Shown: positions 1 to 12,902 of the stretch, in pieces
Layout of the letters: every line of letters starts with the position of its first letter
Numbering within the stretch: the stretch's first letter is position 1
NCBI GenBank assembly: GCA_027943245.1
Contig: JANDJZ010000184.1
Location: forward strand, 30,264 to 94,263
DNA: 64,000 nucleotides
Origin: Acanthamoeba sp. SK_2022b
Taxonomy: Eukaryota; Discosea; Longamoebia; Acanthamoebidae
Direction of reading: 5' to 3'
Made by a program: the position numbers and the translations under genes
Notes under the pieces: generated by a model
Database searches by the model: none
The model's input: only the letters and a program-made list of their open reading frames with translations
What the model was told of the DNA's origin: nothing

Positions 1-3000
1 TATTGTTGCGCATGACCAAGAGCGCGATCGTCGCGGGACTGCACCAACCACGCCTTAGCGCTCCATCATTCTCTCTACAGCAACACAGCAGCGAAGACGC
101 ACCTCATGCCAAGGTACGGTTGTTGGCGAGTATGGAGCTCCCACAAGATGATACCTGGTGGACCTCGGAGATGAGCCATTGACGGCCATTGCACATGAGG
201 GATGGGGAGAGGGAATCCATGGTGGCTCCTACCGAAGGAATACACATCGGCGAGCATGTGGTCGGCATCGACCACTTCGTTGAGCACCTCGGGCGCCGTC
301 CAGTGCACTGTACCGGCGCCGCCGTCGGCATCGCCCCTCTTCATATCGTCTCGGAACTTGGTAAGTCCAAAGTCGCTCACCTGTGCCGCCACAAGTACTC
401 GCCGTCATCAACCGAGAGGTTTGAGGGGTGAGTGGCGAACCTTGACGTTCCACTTGGAGTCGAGCAGCAGATTGAGCGACTTGAGGTCCCTGTGCACGAT
501 GCCCGACGAGTGCAGGAAGTGCATGCCCTTGGCCGCCTGGAACGCCATCTTGATCTTGAGCTTGAACGGGATCTCCGGAACCATTTCGTTGTGCAACAGC
601 TGTCGTTGATTGGGCAAGTTGAATCCACGGCGTGTGAGGGGGCGCTTGAGGATCAAAAGGGAAGGCCGGAGGCACGCACGTCGTAGAGGGAGCCGAGGGC
701 CATGAACTCCATGACGATGCACATCTTGGGCGGCTTGGTCGACGCCGCCATGAACAGCACCACGTTCGGATGCCTCAGCTTTGTCATCACGTGCACCTGT
801 CGTGAGTGTGGGTGTGAGTGTGATGCGGTAAGTCGCGACCGGAGGCACCGATCGCAGACATGTAAGAGAAAGGAGAGACCTCTTCGATGAAGCAGCGCTG
901 CATCTCCTTGGTCACGGCCACGGTGTTTGCCAGCACCTTGACGGCGACCTCGGTGCCGCGCCACTTGGCCTTGAACACCTCGCCGTGGCCGCCCATGCCC
1001 AGCTCCTCCTCCAGCTCGAGCTCGGACCAGTCGATGTCCCATTCTTGCCTCACCAAGCCCCTTTGCCGCAGCAGGACCAACCCCAAGACCAGGCACGCCG
1101 CACACACCCCCACCACAAAGGCCACCGGCAAAACGATTCCCTGTGGGTATGGGTGTGGGTGAGTGAGTCGCTGGGCACACGGGAAGTATTGCTGTAGATT
1201 GGGGGGGAGGGAGGGAGTGCAGCGCACGAGGATGATGGAGAGGTCAGCGTTGCTGGATGACGAGGAGGCGGTCATGTTCGTCTGGCAGTAGGTGCCGCTG
1301 AGCCCCGGGTCGCACTTGCACTGGCCGTCGACGCAGACGCCCATCTGCGAACACACCTCGCCCTCGTTGATGCACGACCACTCCATCAGCGCGTGCTCTC
1401 CGTCGCAAGTCACCTGCGTTCGTGTGTGAATTCGTTAAACGAACAGGTAGCGCTCTCCTTGGAAGGTAAGGTATGCACGTTGGCCAGCGAGCTCAGCAGC
1501 TTCCTCTGCAGCTGGGCCACTTGGCCCAATGACACGGCATCGGTCCTGCGCGAACGATCGTGAGCACGGCCCAGAACTCATCAGATTGTAGTGAGCAAGG
1601 GTCAGTACCTGGCAGCCACGGTGTAGGCCAGGCGGGAGGTCGAGATCCAGTAGATCCAGCCCACCAGCGCCGTTGTCTTCTGACAGTCGACAGTCGACAG
1701 GGGCAGCAGGAAGGGCAGGGTCGCCGCTATGGGCCAGCTGTCGGCCGCGGTCGCTGGAGCGGCCAGGGATGACGTCAGCAGAAGCTTCATAGCCTGATCT
1801 AATAATGCTCTGGCGCGATTGCAAGGGCAGGTTGTACAGAGGGAGTAAAGCCCGTTGGTGGAGTTGGCCTGGTCTTGGACTGCCGAGAGCACGGTCGTCG
1901 CGTTGACCTTTACCACGTTGCCGCGTATGTTGACCATCATAGCGCGTGCAGCGTTGGGGTCAACGTTCCCGCTTTGCGACCAGGTGAGGCTGTACGGAGT
2001 GGAGCCTGTCGCGACCACGATCCCAACAACTGCGTTGGCGAACAGCAGACAAGCGAAAGGCGCCGGTCCTAGTACCACAGAGCGCGAGCAGCGGCGCGGC
2101 GCTCAGCGCGACCGAGAGTGTGTTGTTGTTGGCCGACTGGATGGGGAACGTCGCGTTGTACGATACGCTCACGGTCGAGTTGAACTCGGCGCTGAAGCCC
2201 GACAGAGCCGACGTGAAGACAAAAGTGATGTCTGCACGCACCAAGGGCCCCAGAGTTGACATCGGCAATCGCACGTGAGCTAACAACGCCGACCGCCTCC
2301 AGATCAATAAAAAGGCTGGCGGGAGCGCACATGACAGCGTAGTCTGCATGATGGTGCGGATCGGCCTGTGAGGCAACGGTAGCGTTGGATTCAGCTGGAC
2401 GATCTGTGTGAAGGCGGACAGTCGCCAACTTAGCCACAGGCGAGAAAATGTGCATGCGCAGAGTGGAGTTACCATGGGGTCGTCCCAGAAAGTGATGCGA
2501 TTGAGGTAGACGTCGACCAGGATCGTCAAATTGAGCACCAGCGACGGATACCCCACCAACTCGGGTATCTGTCAGCATAGGCGAACGGCAACGTGAGTAA
2601 TCTCTTCCAACACCAATAACACAGTCACCCATACATTATAGACAGGGAACACGCCAAAGGCGACACCCTCGAAGTCCTGTACGCTCTCGAGACCCGCTAC
2701 GCCGAACCTTTTTTATGCGAGAACGGTGGTCAGCCGCCAACAAGAAAGCGATTGCTGTGATCAAGAGAGCGAGAGATTGAACGAACCCGTTCTTGACCCC
2801 CAGAGCAAAGTCAAGGTCGCCTGATTACGATTGTGAAAGATTAACAGATCAAATACATAAATAAATAATAATAAAAAGGAGAAAGGCAGGGTGGCGCATA
2901 CCACCGGCGAGATTGCGCAGGGCGGTCACGGTGTTCGAGGTGAAGTACTGGCAAAGACGATTAGCAGCAACGCAAAGCCAGCGGGCCCTGGACGTACCTT

Positions 3001-4588
3001 GAGCACGAACGTATCGGAGCTGTAGGTCTGGACCCAGTCGCTGACGGACTGCAGCGACGAGCCCTGTCCGATGAGCAGCGCCAGATCGCCCAGCGCCCGA
3101 CTCCCCGCACAAACTACGCTGCCCAGCTGATCGAGCACGCGCTTGTAGTAGAGGATGGTCAGCGGGAAAAATTTGGTCGCTGTGACGGCCGCCGCTGCGC
3201 GATCGTTGACCTGGGTCCAGCTGAGCAGCTCCATCAGCTCTTTCACCACCGTGCAGTCATCTTCCGCGACGACCGGATTGCGGAGCACAGAAGCCACCAC
3301 GACATAGGCCATCGGCCATGTGCTCGCGCCGGGACCATTGAAGAAGTCGGCCGTCAAGTTTGCCATTATGGTGCTGGAGTAGTCCGCCATGGCGGCCTGT
3401 ACGGACGTGGTCGATGGCGTGACGGACACCCCGGCCCTGTTCTTCATGGAGAAGAAGGGCAGGGTGCCGCGCACCGTGCTCGAGAACTCGACGTACGTCA
3501 TGCTGTACGCTGTGTTCTGCTCATTCGAACAATGTGGTGTGAGTCGCACTTGTGACGCTGCGCTGGGGTCAAGGTTGGACGAAGGAAGGTCGACCTTAAC
3601 GTAGTCAAGGCGCGCTGAGGCGTTGATGGCACCGTGAGCCCTGCCCTGCTGTGCAGGCACCAGGTCGCCAAAGGATACACTACTGTTGGTGAAGGTGGAG
3701 TTGAAGGCGACGAGCGCACGCTCAAACACTTGGGAGACCCCGTCGTCGCTGCTGGACCTGCGCGCATCGGCTATACGTGTGAGGGCCGAGTAGTAGGGCA
3801 AGGCTCGGGTTGGGCCGCACGTACGCGTAGCTCATGGTGATGTTGGCGCCCGGGAGGACCACCAAGGGATTGAGCGCCGCGATGGCCGAGTCATTCCACT
3901 GGGTGATCTCGCCGTGCCACACCCTCGCCAATGTTGCGCCGTCGAGCGCCTGCTCTCAAGACGTTCGCCGGAGCCGGATATAGGGAACATCAGTGGAAGA
4001 AGTTAAGAAGAGAGACAGAGGAGTTATACGAGCGCGGGGTTGCCTGGAAGGTTATAGACCACGACCAGGGCGCCTCCGGCCACCGGAACCGTGATGACGC
4101 TGTTGTCTGCTGGCCACAAGTTGGACGGGGGTCGACCGTCAGTGCTCACAAATACCAGCGTGCCGGAAGTCAGCTGCCCCGCTGCCGTTGCGAGCGAGGG
4201 GGCGAGAGTGTATTTGAGTAGCACATTGTCCTCCTTGAACTGATATCCTGCGGGAGCTCGTAGTGTGAGTGCCTCAGAATAAAATAATTGCTCAATTTTA
4301 GTTAAATATGGCAAATATTATTTTAATTAATGGAATTATTTAACAATAGCTGGAATTTTGGCAAAACAGGCTTGTTACTCCAAGAGGTGCGCGCACCGTC
4401 AGCCCAGGCAGCCCACAGAGGTGAGTCGGCCTCCTGACCTGCGCCCAGCAGATTGATGCACGAAGCAGCACAAAATAACCCTGTGAGTGGGAGGCTGTCA
4501 GAAGTGCTTGCTCAGTTCCTTTATCTTCAGTTGGACCACGTCACTTACCAACCAAGACCAGCGCTAGCAACAGCCGATGCAGCCGCAT
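1..4588 (-). CDS. Receptor-like TKL protein kinase with PstS-like ectodomain, 3' part cut by window edge
   Basis: The protein starts at the ATG at 4586-4588 with a hydrophobic signal sequence (MRLHRLLLALVLVG) whose exon ends at a GTAAGT donor (4543-4548). Exons on the minus strand then encode two periplasmic-phosphate-binding (PstS-like) modules, about 4260-2930 and 2700-1600. The second contains a GxxxLxVLVDVYLNRITFWDD-type segment matching the PstS motif IYLGKITNWND. A Cys-rich EGF-like module follows (about 1410-1270), then one membrane helix (about 1140-1060) and a TKL kinase: GMGGHGEVF glycine loop, VAVK lysine, [12 protein letters not shown] catalytic loop, SDFG and APE. By family logic the ectodomain binds a small solute and the kinase signals in the cytosol; the ligand is unknown. 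The gene runs off the left edge inside kinase subdomain X. The downstream paralogue suggests that a cyclase and a second kinase are missing here. Exon borders are approximate. Confidence 0.85.
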
Positions 4589-4831
4589 CGCTGTTGCTGC
4601 TGGTTATTGTTGGCGCAGGTGAAGAGACCGGTTACACTACCAAGACGTTGTTAGCCCGGTAACCTAGTAAAAACACCTTTTGCGCAGACGCCAGCCGTAT
4701 CTCGACTTATCGGCCAAAGTAGGGCAAAAGAGCTCGCTACATGTTACGATGAACCTGGACCTTATGCGGGCTGCTGGTGTGAATCTTTAAGACCATTGAT
4801 CTATCACAAAATAGAGTATTGCCAGACCCGC

Positions 4832-6994
4832 TCAGACGTTGTGCGAGCCGCCGTCCTGTGCCGCGCCCTTTAGCACGCCGAGGGTGGAGATCACCTCCTC
4901 CATGGTCGGCCGCTTGGCCTCTTGGCTGTGCCAGCTCCTGATCAAGCGCGGTGTTTTCGTCAGTCGGACCGTTATATGATTGGGGGAGAGGGACTTGGTG
5001 CGTGTACCTCTTGACGAGCTTCTTGAAGGTGGGGGGCAGGTCAGCGGGGATCTTGGGCCGCTTGCCCTCCAGAACCTCGATGGCCACCGCCATGAAGTTG
5101 CAGCCGGCAAAGGGCTGCTTGCGCGTGGCTACCTCCCACATGACAACGCCGAAGCTGTAAACGTCAGCTGACTCGCTGTACTTCTCTCCTCGAATCACCT
5201 CCGGCGCTGCCATAGCCACACATACAGTGAGACTTGATGGTGAAGAGGGAAGCGCTGAGATAGTGAGGCGGGTTGGGCTGGGGGTTACCGGTCCAGCAGG
5301 GAGTGCCGCAGCGAGTCATGGTCACGTTCTCCTCCTTGATGCGCGCGAACCCAAAGTCGGCCACCTTCACGTTCCAGTTCTCGTCCACCAGCAGGTTCGA
5401 CGGCTTGATGTCACGGTGCACGATCACCTGTAACGGCCGAGGCTGTGAGCGTTGGGAGCCCTATAGTCGTGGACTGTGAGTGGTGCGCGTACGGGCGAGA
5501 GGGAGTGGAGGTAGTTGATGCCCAGCGCCGCGCTCTTCAGCATGGCCATCTTCTGCGCCCAGCTGAGCTTGATGGTGTGGTCGCTCACGATGTCCTTGAG
5601 GCTGCCACGCTTCACGAACTCCGTCACGATGCAAAGGTTTGGCCGCTTGACGCAGGCGCCGATGAAGAGGACGATGTTGGGATGGTGGAGCTCGGACAGG
5701 AACGCCATCTCCGCCCTGAACTCCAGCATGCGTCGCTCGTCGAGCTTCTGCTTGATGAACTTCTTCACCGCCACCTCCACGCCCTTCCACATGCCTTTGT
5801 ACACTGCGCCGTAGCTGCCCACGCCCACCTGGTCGCCCACCTGAATCTCCTTGTAGTCGATGACCCATCGGCACAGGTTGGCCGACGTGAGGAAGTGATC
5901 TTCCTTGTAGGCCATGCCCTCGCCCACCATCTCCCTCACCGACCCGTCGTCGCTGTGCACTGACGAGCTCTGGCGTTTCGGTCACACACACAAGCGTCAG
6001 ACGATTTCCGATGCGGGCAGGCCGTGACAGCGCGAGCGCAGAGACAAACAAGCGGGACGCAGGGGGGTGGAGAGCTTACTGAGTTGCTGTTGTCGTTGTC
6101 GTTGTCGTTGAAGGAGCCCTTCTGTAGGGACATGCGGCCAAAGTATCGGCCTTCGAGGCCCGGCAGCTTCATCTCGTAGAGGACGGCCCCGCCAAGGACG
6201 TCGGGCATCTCGAACCGGCCCAGCCTCTTGAGCCGTTTCTCCTCGGAGAGCTCGGCCAGCCCGCGGTCGGTGCTTCCAATCGTCATCGCCTCGGCCGAGA
6301 GCTTGTCGCGGGCCTGCTGGGAGACCACCACCTGGCCGCCGTGCGCGAGGGCCGTCATGCGCGCCGCCGCGTTCACCGACGAACCCACGTACTCCACCCG
6401 CCGCGTCATGGCGTCCTTGAGCACTCGCGGGTGGCCCACGTGCACGCCCATACGTACGCGCAGTCCGCGGAACACCGTGCGCTCGTCCATGCCGCCGTCG
6501 ACCTCCTCGGCGGCGCCCGGATGCGCGAGCAGGCTCTCCGGCCAGGCGACGGCGAGCAGTGCGTTCTGCACGTCGACGCACCAGCGGAGCGCGTCGAACG
6601 CGCGACCAAACACGAGACAGAACGAGCCCTCGCCCGTGTTCCGCTCGCGCCCCACGCCCGCCTCGTAGCCGCCGTACTTGACCGCCAGCGACCGCAGCAG
6701 CTCGTTGTGGGCGGTCGTGGCGTCGCGCATGGCCACCGGGTCGTGCTCCCAGAGCGAGGCCGCGCGCGTGATGTCCGAGAACACAATCGCCACCTCGCCG
6801 TCTGGTGCGCGAATGCCGTGGGGAACGAGAGCGACGCCCGAGCCGTGATCGGAGTTGCTCGACGACGCGCCGCCGGAGGAGGCCGAGCTCGACGGGCCCG
6901 AGTGGTGGCTGAGCCTGTGGCGAGAGTCCGATCCAGCCGACGAACTGCCACCCAAGACAGCGGCATAAGCATGTGATCACAAGAAGCGCGCACG

Positions 6995-7040
<46 letters not shown>

Positions 7041-8272
7041 GGAGGACGAGTGTGAGGTGTAGGACGAGCGCGACATGCCGCCATCGACTGAGCTGAGGCG
7101 GGTCATGATCTCGAGGAAGGTCGGGCGGATGGTGGGGTCCTCGTGCCAGCACGCCTGCATCAGCTCCACGAAATCGCGCTCTGTGTCTGGAATGGGCGCC
7201 GGTAGGGCGGGCCGCATGTTGTTGCGGATGACCGCCACCGCCACCGCCGCAGGGCTTTGACATGCCACCAACCACACAGTCAGCCACCCAGTCGATAAGA
7301 ACTTCATGATGAAGCGCGTACCTCATGCCGCCGTAGGGCTGCTCGCGAGTGAGGAGCTCCCACAGGATGATCCCGAACGAGTACACGTCGGCCAGGATGT
7401 AGTCCACGTCCTGGTACTCGTTGAGCACCTCGGGCGCCGTCCAGTGCACCGTGGCCACTCCGGCCGTGCCCTTCTTGACGTTGCCCTTAAACGTGGTCAA
7501 CCCAAAGTCGCTCACCTGCCCGAATAAAAGCGAGTAACGCCTTGAGAGCGCCGTTGCGATTGCAGAGGCGTGGGGAGATTGGAGCGTCGGGGGAGGGGCG
7601 AACCTTGACGTTCCACTTGGAGTCGAGAAGCAGATTGAGCGACTTGAGGTCCCTGTGCACGATGCCCGACGAGTGCAGGAAGTGCATGCCCTTGGCCGCC
7701 TGGAACGCCATCTTGATCTTGAGCTTGGACGGGATCTCCGGAATCAGTTCGTTGTGCAACAGCTGTCGTTGATTGGGCCGGATTAGATCATGAAAGCATT
7801 GCATTGCATGTGAGGCGGCGCTTGGTGATGTAAAGGAGAGAAAGGTCGGAGTCGCGTACGTCGTAGAGGGAGCCGAGGGCCATGAACTCCATGACGATGC
7901 ACATCTTGGGCGGCTTGGTCGACGCCGCCATGAACAGCACCACGTTCGGGTGCCTCAGTGTGGTCATCACGTGGATCTCCTCGGCAAAGTTCTTCTGCAT
8001 CTCCTTGGTCACCTGGGTGGTAGAGGCCACCATCTTGACGGCGACCTCGGTGCCACGCCACTTGGCCTTGAACACCTCGCCGTAGCCGCCCATGCCCAAC
8101 GCCTCACCCATCTCGAGCTCATCCCAGTTGAGGTTCCACTCGGCCCTGTTCTTGCGGCTGAGCCTCGTGAAACAGATCACGGCCAATATGAGGCACAGCA
8201 GCAGCAGGCACAGCGCCACGGAGACCGGAATCACGATGCCCTGCGCTCGTAAATACACACACACACACACAC

Positions 8273-8349
<77 letters not shown>

Positions 8350-11300
8350 CACACACACACACACACGACACACAATAACAACGACGACGACATTGAGTGG
8401 CTGGATGTGGGCAGACACAAGCATTGCTAGAAGCCATGCAGGGGCGAGACATACGAGAATGATTGGAAGGTTGTCGGACGAAGAGGCAGGTTGATAGGTC
8501 TGATCGCAGAAGGTGCCACCGTAGCCAGAGAAGCATGCGCACTGGTTGTCGACGCAACGCCCGTTGTTGGAGCAAACGATGCCATCGGAGATACAGGCCC
8601 ACACGGACAGCATGTGTTCGCCGTCGCACTTGATCTGAGAACACACGCACGCTGGGAATGAGCGTTCCATCGCTAAAAGCAGTTATTGGCTGGCAAACGC
8701 ACTGTGGAGAGCGAAGAGAGAGTGCTCTTCTGGATTACAGGGATCTGTCCTGCAGAGACGGTGCCAGACCTTCATTGGAATGGAAGAAGTAATATAAGAA
8801 TTAATATTAGAGAAAATAAATATTACACAAATAAATCCATGAAAAGGCGTACCCTTCCGCCAGGAGGAAGGCCTGACCGTCAGTTTGCGTCCAATAGAGC
8901 CAGTTCACCAGGGCCTTGGTCTTCACGCAGTCCAACGTTGCGGATCTTAGCGGCAGCAAGAAGGGCAGGCTCGTCACGATGGGCCAGGCCTCTGGGGCGG
9001 CGGCTACATACAGGGCAGAGGCGAGCGTCAGTCATCCAAGGTAGAAAATAAAGATAAATAGAATAACCAGGTAAAGAGGACGCACAGAGAGAAAACTGGC
9101 CAATGACGCCTTTTGTCTCCGCGAGCTCGGCCACTGCGGCGTACACAGTAGAGGCCTTGGCCTCCACCGCGTTGCCCTTCGTGTTGCGTAGGGAGAAGTA
9201 GGTGATATTGGAATTGGAGTTACCGCTGATCGTCCACGCAAGCGAGTACGGTCTCTGGCCTGTGTGGAAGTAGCCCGGAGACGTAGAGACGGGATAAGAG
9301 AGAATGAGAATGCTATGTGCTTAAGCAGGGGATAACAACAGACACCGCGCCACTCGTACCAGCCGCATCGAGCATAGTGGAGAGGGTGAACGGCCCGGAG
9401 ACGACGCGGTGCTCGTCTTGTATCCGATCTTGGATCGGGAAGCGAACGGCCAGATCGGTACCCACCTAAGGGTTCAGCAACCTTGTCAGTCATTCGACTC
9501 CGGGCTCTGCGATCAACGCCCGAGCAAAAGCGCACCGTCTGGTTGAACTCGCGACTGTACGTGGCAAGAGCGTCGGTGAACGCAGCAGTCGTGACTAGAA
9601 CGGTGGGAAAGATGACGAAATGTTAGGACACGACAGGGTACGGGGCGAGGGCTGGGCTGATTGGGGGGGAAGAAGGGAGGCGCGTACGCGAGCTGGTGGT
9701 CTGCACGATGACCACGATGTCCTCCTGAGGAAGCAGCACATCCGGGTTGAGCGCCTGAATCTGTTGTATGTCGACGATAGAGAGATGTCCCACCGAAGCT
9801 CAGTATGCGAGGAAAGAGGCAGAAGCCAGCTCGGTGATGCCGTACGGAGGAGTCGTTCCACATGGTCACTCGGCCCAGGTAGATGTCGACCAGGACATCG
9901 AGGCTCAACTGCAGCGGAGGCGACCCCAACAGCTCGGGAATCTGGATATATATCTGGGGTTAGCACGTTGTTCGAGGCCCACGAATAATGGAGCGGGGCC
10001 ACAAAAAGGTCAAGTACGTTGTAGATGGGGATGACCGCCGCAGTGACGCCGGGGAAGGCCTTGATGCCGTTCAGATTCTCAACGCTGAGGTCCGAGGCTA
10101 TCCTGCTTGAGACGGAGAACACGACCGCCCCAGCACACAAAGTGAGCCGTTCGTCGCTTTCGTGTGGGGTCGACACAAAACCTGCCCACACTGCCATAAA
10201 ACAAGAGAGAACGCCAAGCGATACCCGGAAGGCAGGCCGAGGGCGAAGTCGACGTCGCCGGCAACGAGGTCCTGGATGGCCGTGACAGTGGGCACGGAGA
10301 AGTACTTTTGGTTGAAAGTGTTGCCGCTGTAGCCCTGGATCCAGTCGCTGATCGTGTCGATGGCCGTGCCCTCACCGATGAGGTAGGAGGAGTTGAAGGC
10401 GCGAACGCCGCCGCACTTGATGCTTCCCAGGCCATCGATCAGGCGCTTATAGTAGACTGTGGTCAGAGTGAAGGAGCCACCGCGGACGATGGCCGCGGCG
10501 ATGTGGTCGTTGACCTGCATCCAGCTGAATATGTCGGCCATCGAGGCGACCGTAGTGCAGTCGACCAGCGACGAATTGACGTTTTGAGGCGTGGACACCA
10601 CCACGACGAAGGTCATTGGCCACGAGGCCGAACCGTTACCGTTGAACACGTCTGTGATCAGGTTGCCTGCTCACGCCGCACAGGTGGCTCATTGGTCGGT
10701 GGTAACGAGGGAGAGGGTAGGCGGAGGCGATGTACCCGAGCGCACGACGGCGCTGTAGTCGTCCATGGCGCTCTTGGCCGCCGTGGCGTTGAGCGTGATG
10801 TTGTTGCCGGCCTTGTTGATCATGTTGACGTTGGGCAACCGTCGCTTGTAGGTGTTTGAACGTTCGACGTAGGTCATCACGTATCGGTTGTTCTGTATTC
10901 ACCATCAACCCAATTATCAGCGTCAATGGCTCAAGCGCAGCTGCCGTCTAAGCCGATCTGATTTCTTCCGACACGAGAGCAGCCGTACCACCGCGTAGTT
11001 GAGACGGTCGATCATGCTGGTGGCGCGGAAGGTTCGGTTCAGGGGCAGGTAGGAATCGAAGGTGAAGTTGGAGCTGGTGAAGGAGTCATTGAAGGAGGCC
11101 AGCGCCCTCTTGAACAGTTGAGAGATGCCGTCCTCGACCGTCCTGCATGAGTGTACGAGCCCAGCGAGCTGTCAGCTGGTGGGTCACCCAAAACGCAACT
11201 GCGGCGCACTCTGCAGATGAGCTAATGAGGCCCAAGGGTTATACATGTAGGCCAAGATGATGTCTTCGTCTGGAAGTGGCAAGCCCGGATTTAGCATTGT

Positions 11301-12142
11301 CAGCTGCGGGTCGTTGAACTTGGAGATGTTCCCCGACCAGATACGGCTCAGCGTTGGCCCATCCAGCGTCTGTGCACCGAGCCAACGATAGCGGGATCGT
11401 TAACAGTGCGCCAATAAACGAGCTGTCGACAGGCCAAAAACACCAACCGGGTGTCTTGCAACCAATGAGAGACCAACCAACGAGAGCCCATACCAGTGAG
11501 GCAGTTACGTTGGGGATGTTGTACACGACGATGAGGGCGTGGGCGGCAACGGGGAGTTGGAGAGTTCCGGGAGGCACCACACTCGCCGGCTGCCCTCCGT
11601 CGGTGCTGATGAAGGTGGCCGCCCCCGACTCAAGGCTGGGCCAGGCCGTTGAGACGAGCGCCGTCTGCTTGTAGGTGAGGGCTACGTTGTCGGACTTATA
11701 GGGGAACGCTGTTGTTTTGATACAAACAACACACGCCCAAAACGTTAACGTTAGCCGGCGTCGCCAACGTTATTTTAGGTTCTAGTTTCAAGGAGATCTA
11801 TGGACGTGAAAAGGAAAGTCCTATGGCTCCGCGCAAATTTACTGATTGGCGCGTGATGAGCCTTAATTGCACCACGAGGCGAAGAGGAAGATGGACGCGA
11901 ACCATCGCTGCACTGGCCCCACATCACGCCAGCTGGGTTCTCTCCAATACCGTTGACGTTTAGGCCCGACACGCACAGGCAGCCTGCCACCGCCCAGTAC
12001 CAAGCATTGCAGTGAGTTGGATGGCATTTCGCCTCACGCTGTCTATGAGAGAGAGCGCACCGAGCAGGAGGGCCAGAACGCCCGTGAGTGCCCACCAGCG
12101 AGAGCTGAACACTTCAGCCGTGGTGAGACGAAGCCGTGACAT
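4832..12142 (-). CDS. Receptor kinase-cyclase-kinase: 2x PstS-like, EGF, TM, TKL kinase, class III cyclase, TKL kinase
   Basis: This is a complete multi-exon paralogue of the gene to its left, lying 243 bp upstream in the same direction. ATG at 12140-12142 begins a signal/anchor sequence with the core [17 protein letters not shown]. PstS-like module 1 covers about 11700-10210 ([20 protein letters not shown]; [16 protein letters not shown] region) and module 2 about 10100-8830 ([13 protein letters not shown]). An EGF-like module follows (8635-8500), then a membrane helix (8232-8165). Kinase 1 (8140-7080) has [29 protein letters not shown] and APE. A class III nucleotide cyclase domain (about 6810-6170) has the first metal Asp in VFSDIT and the Asn/Arg pair in VNAAARM, but GEG where GDG is usual. 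Kinase 2 (about 5880-4850) has [27 protein letters not shown] and ADFG. Stop TGA is at 4832-4834. The likely role is transmembrane sensing with kinase and cyclic-nucleotide output; ligand and cyclase activity are not shown. Confidence 0.88.
6996..7038. repeat. Intronic (CA)n/(GT)n microsatellite
   Basis: An uninterrupted CA tract in the intron between kinase 1 and the cyclase region of the minus-strand receptor gene. In the transcript sense it reads (GU)n. It makes the apparent Cys-Val-rich open frames here spurious. Confidence 0.95.
8253..8374. repeat. Intronic (CA)n/(GT)n microsatellite, interrupted
   Basis: A CA tract of about 120 bp, with three CGA interruptions (near 8273, 8348 and 8368), fills the intron between the EGF-like and membrane-helix exons of the receptor kinase. 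It reads (GU)n in the sense strand of the gene. Confidence 0.95.
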
Positions 12143-12902
12143 GGCTAGCTGGTAAGAGTGGAGACTTGCTGTGTGAAGAACTTGCGAGGAAGTCGGCTGT
12201 CGGTGTGAGCGGAGAGATGTTGCAACAGGAAGAGCAAGAAGAACGAACAGAACAGTCCAAAACTGGGGTTCGGTAAACGTTGTGCGCGACTGGCGTCGAC
12301 AGCAAGCCTATTGGACCAATACTAGTATTACGCCGGCTGGGCGTCGCTGGGTTTGTTCGACTCGACGACCGCAACCTCGACACCCACCTTTGCCTTTTCG
12401 CGATCAGCGAATTACCGATCGCGCACAGTGCAGTTAATCTGGTGCCGTGCAACGCTATTTGTTCTTGCCACCTCTCGGCCGCCCTTCCGAGCAGCGTGTT
12501 CTCTGCGCTGCGACCAGGCTTCACCGCCGCCCAGCAAGTAGCTCATCACCAAGCTTGGAGCAGGCGGTACCGCAAGCACTTCACTCAGGGGATGCCAACG
12601 TCGAGGTGCACGCGCCGCAGGTAATTGCCTGCCTTGGTAAAGCGATCAAGTACCTGGACCACCGGCGTAGAATCACCGTTGAAGAAGGCGTGCCATCTGC
12701 TATCAGTAAACACCTGGCCAAACGCCGTTGCACCCAAAGTTGTTCTGTTCACATGCCATTCGGTCTCCTAGGCGGCTCCTCGGGGCGACCAGGCACGCCT
12801 TGGCGCGCAAAAGGCCAAGCTTGCAGCGGAAGCACGTTCCGGTGATTAATGGCTTGCATCACTCGCATTGATGATCATTTTTGAGGAAGATGAAGTTCAT
12901 CT
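12143..12902. other. Intergenic region upstream of receptor kinase
   Basis: About 760 bp between the 3' end of the UROD gene and the 5' end of the receptor kinase, both on the minus strand. Open frames of 60-136 codons exist on both strands but none resembles a protein family or shows intron structure. It probably holds the receptor promoter and the UROD 3' flank. Confidence 0.5.

Noticed and set aside
8119..8670. Open frames made of Cys-Val or His-Thr repeats across (CA)n tracts
   Set aside because: They are translations of microsatellites inside introns; flanking exons with conserved motifs splice them out. The same applies near 25466, 29316, 36352, 42795 and 48303.
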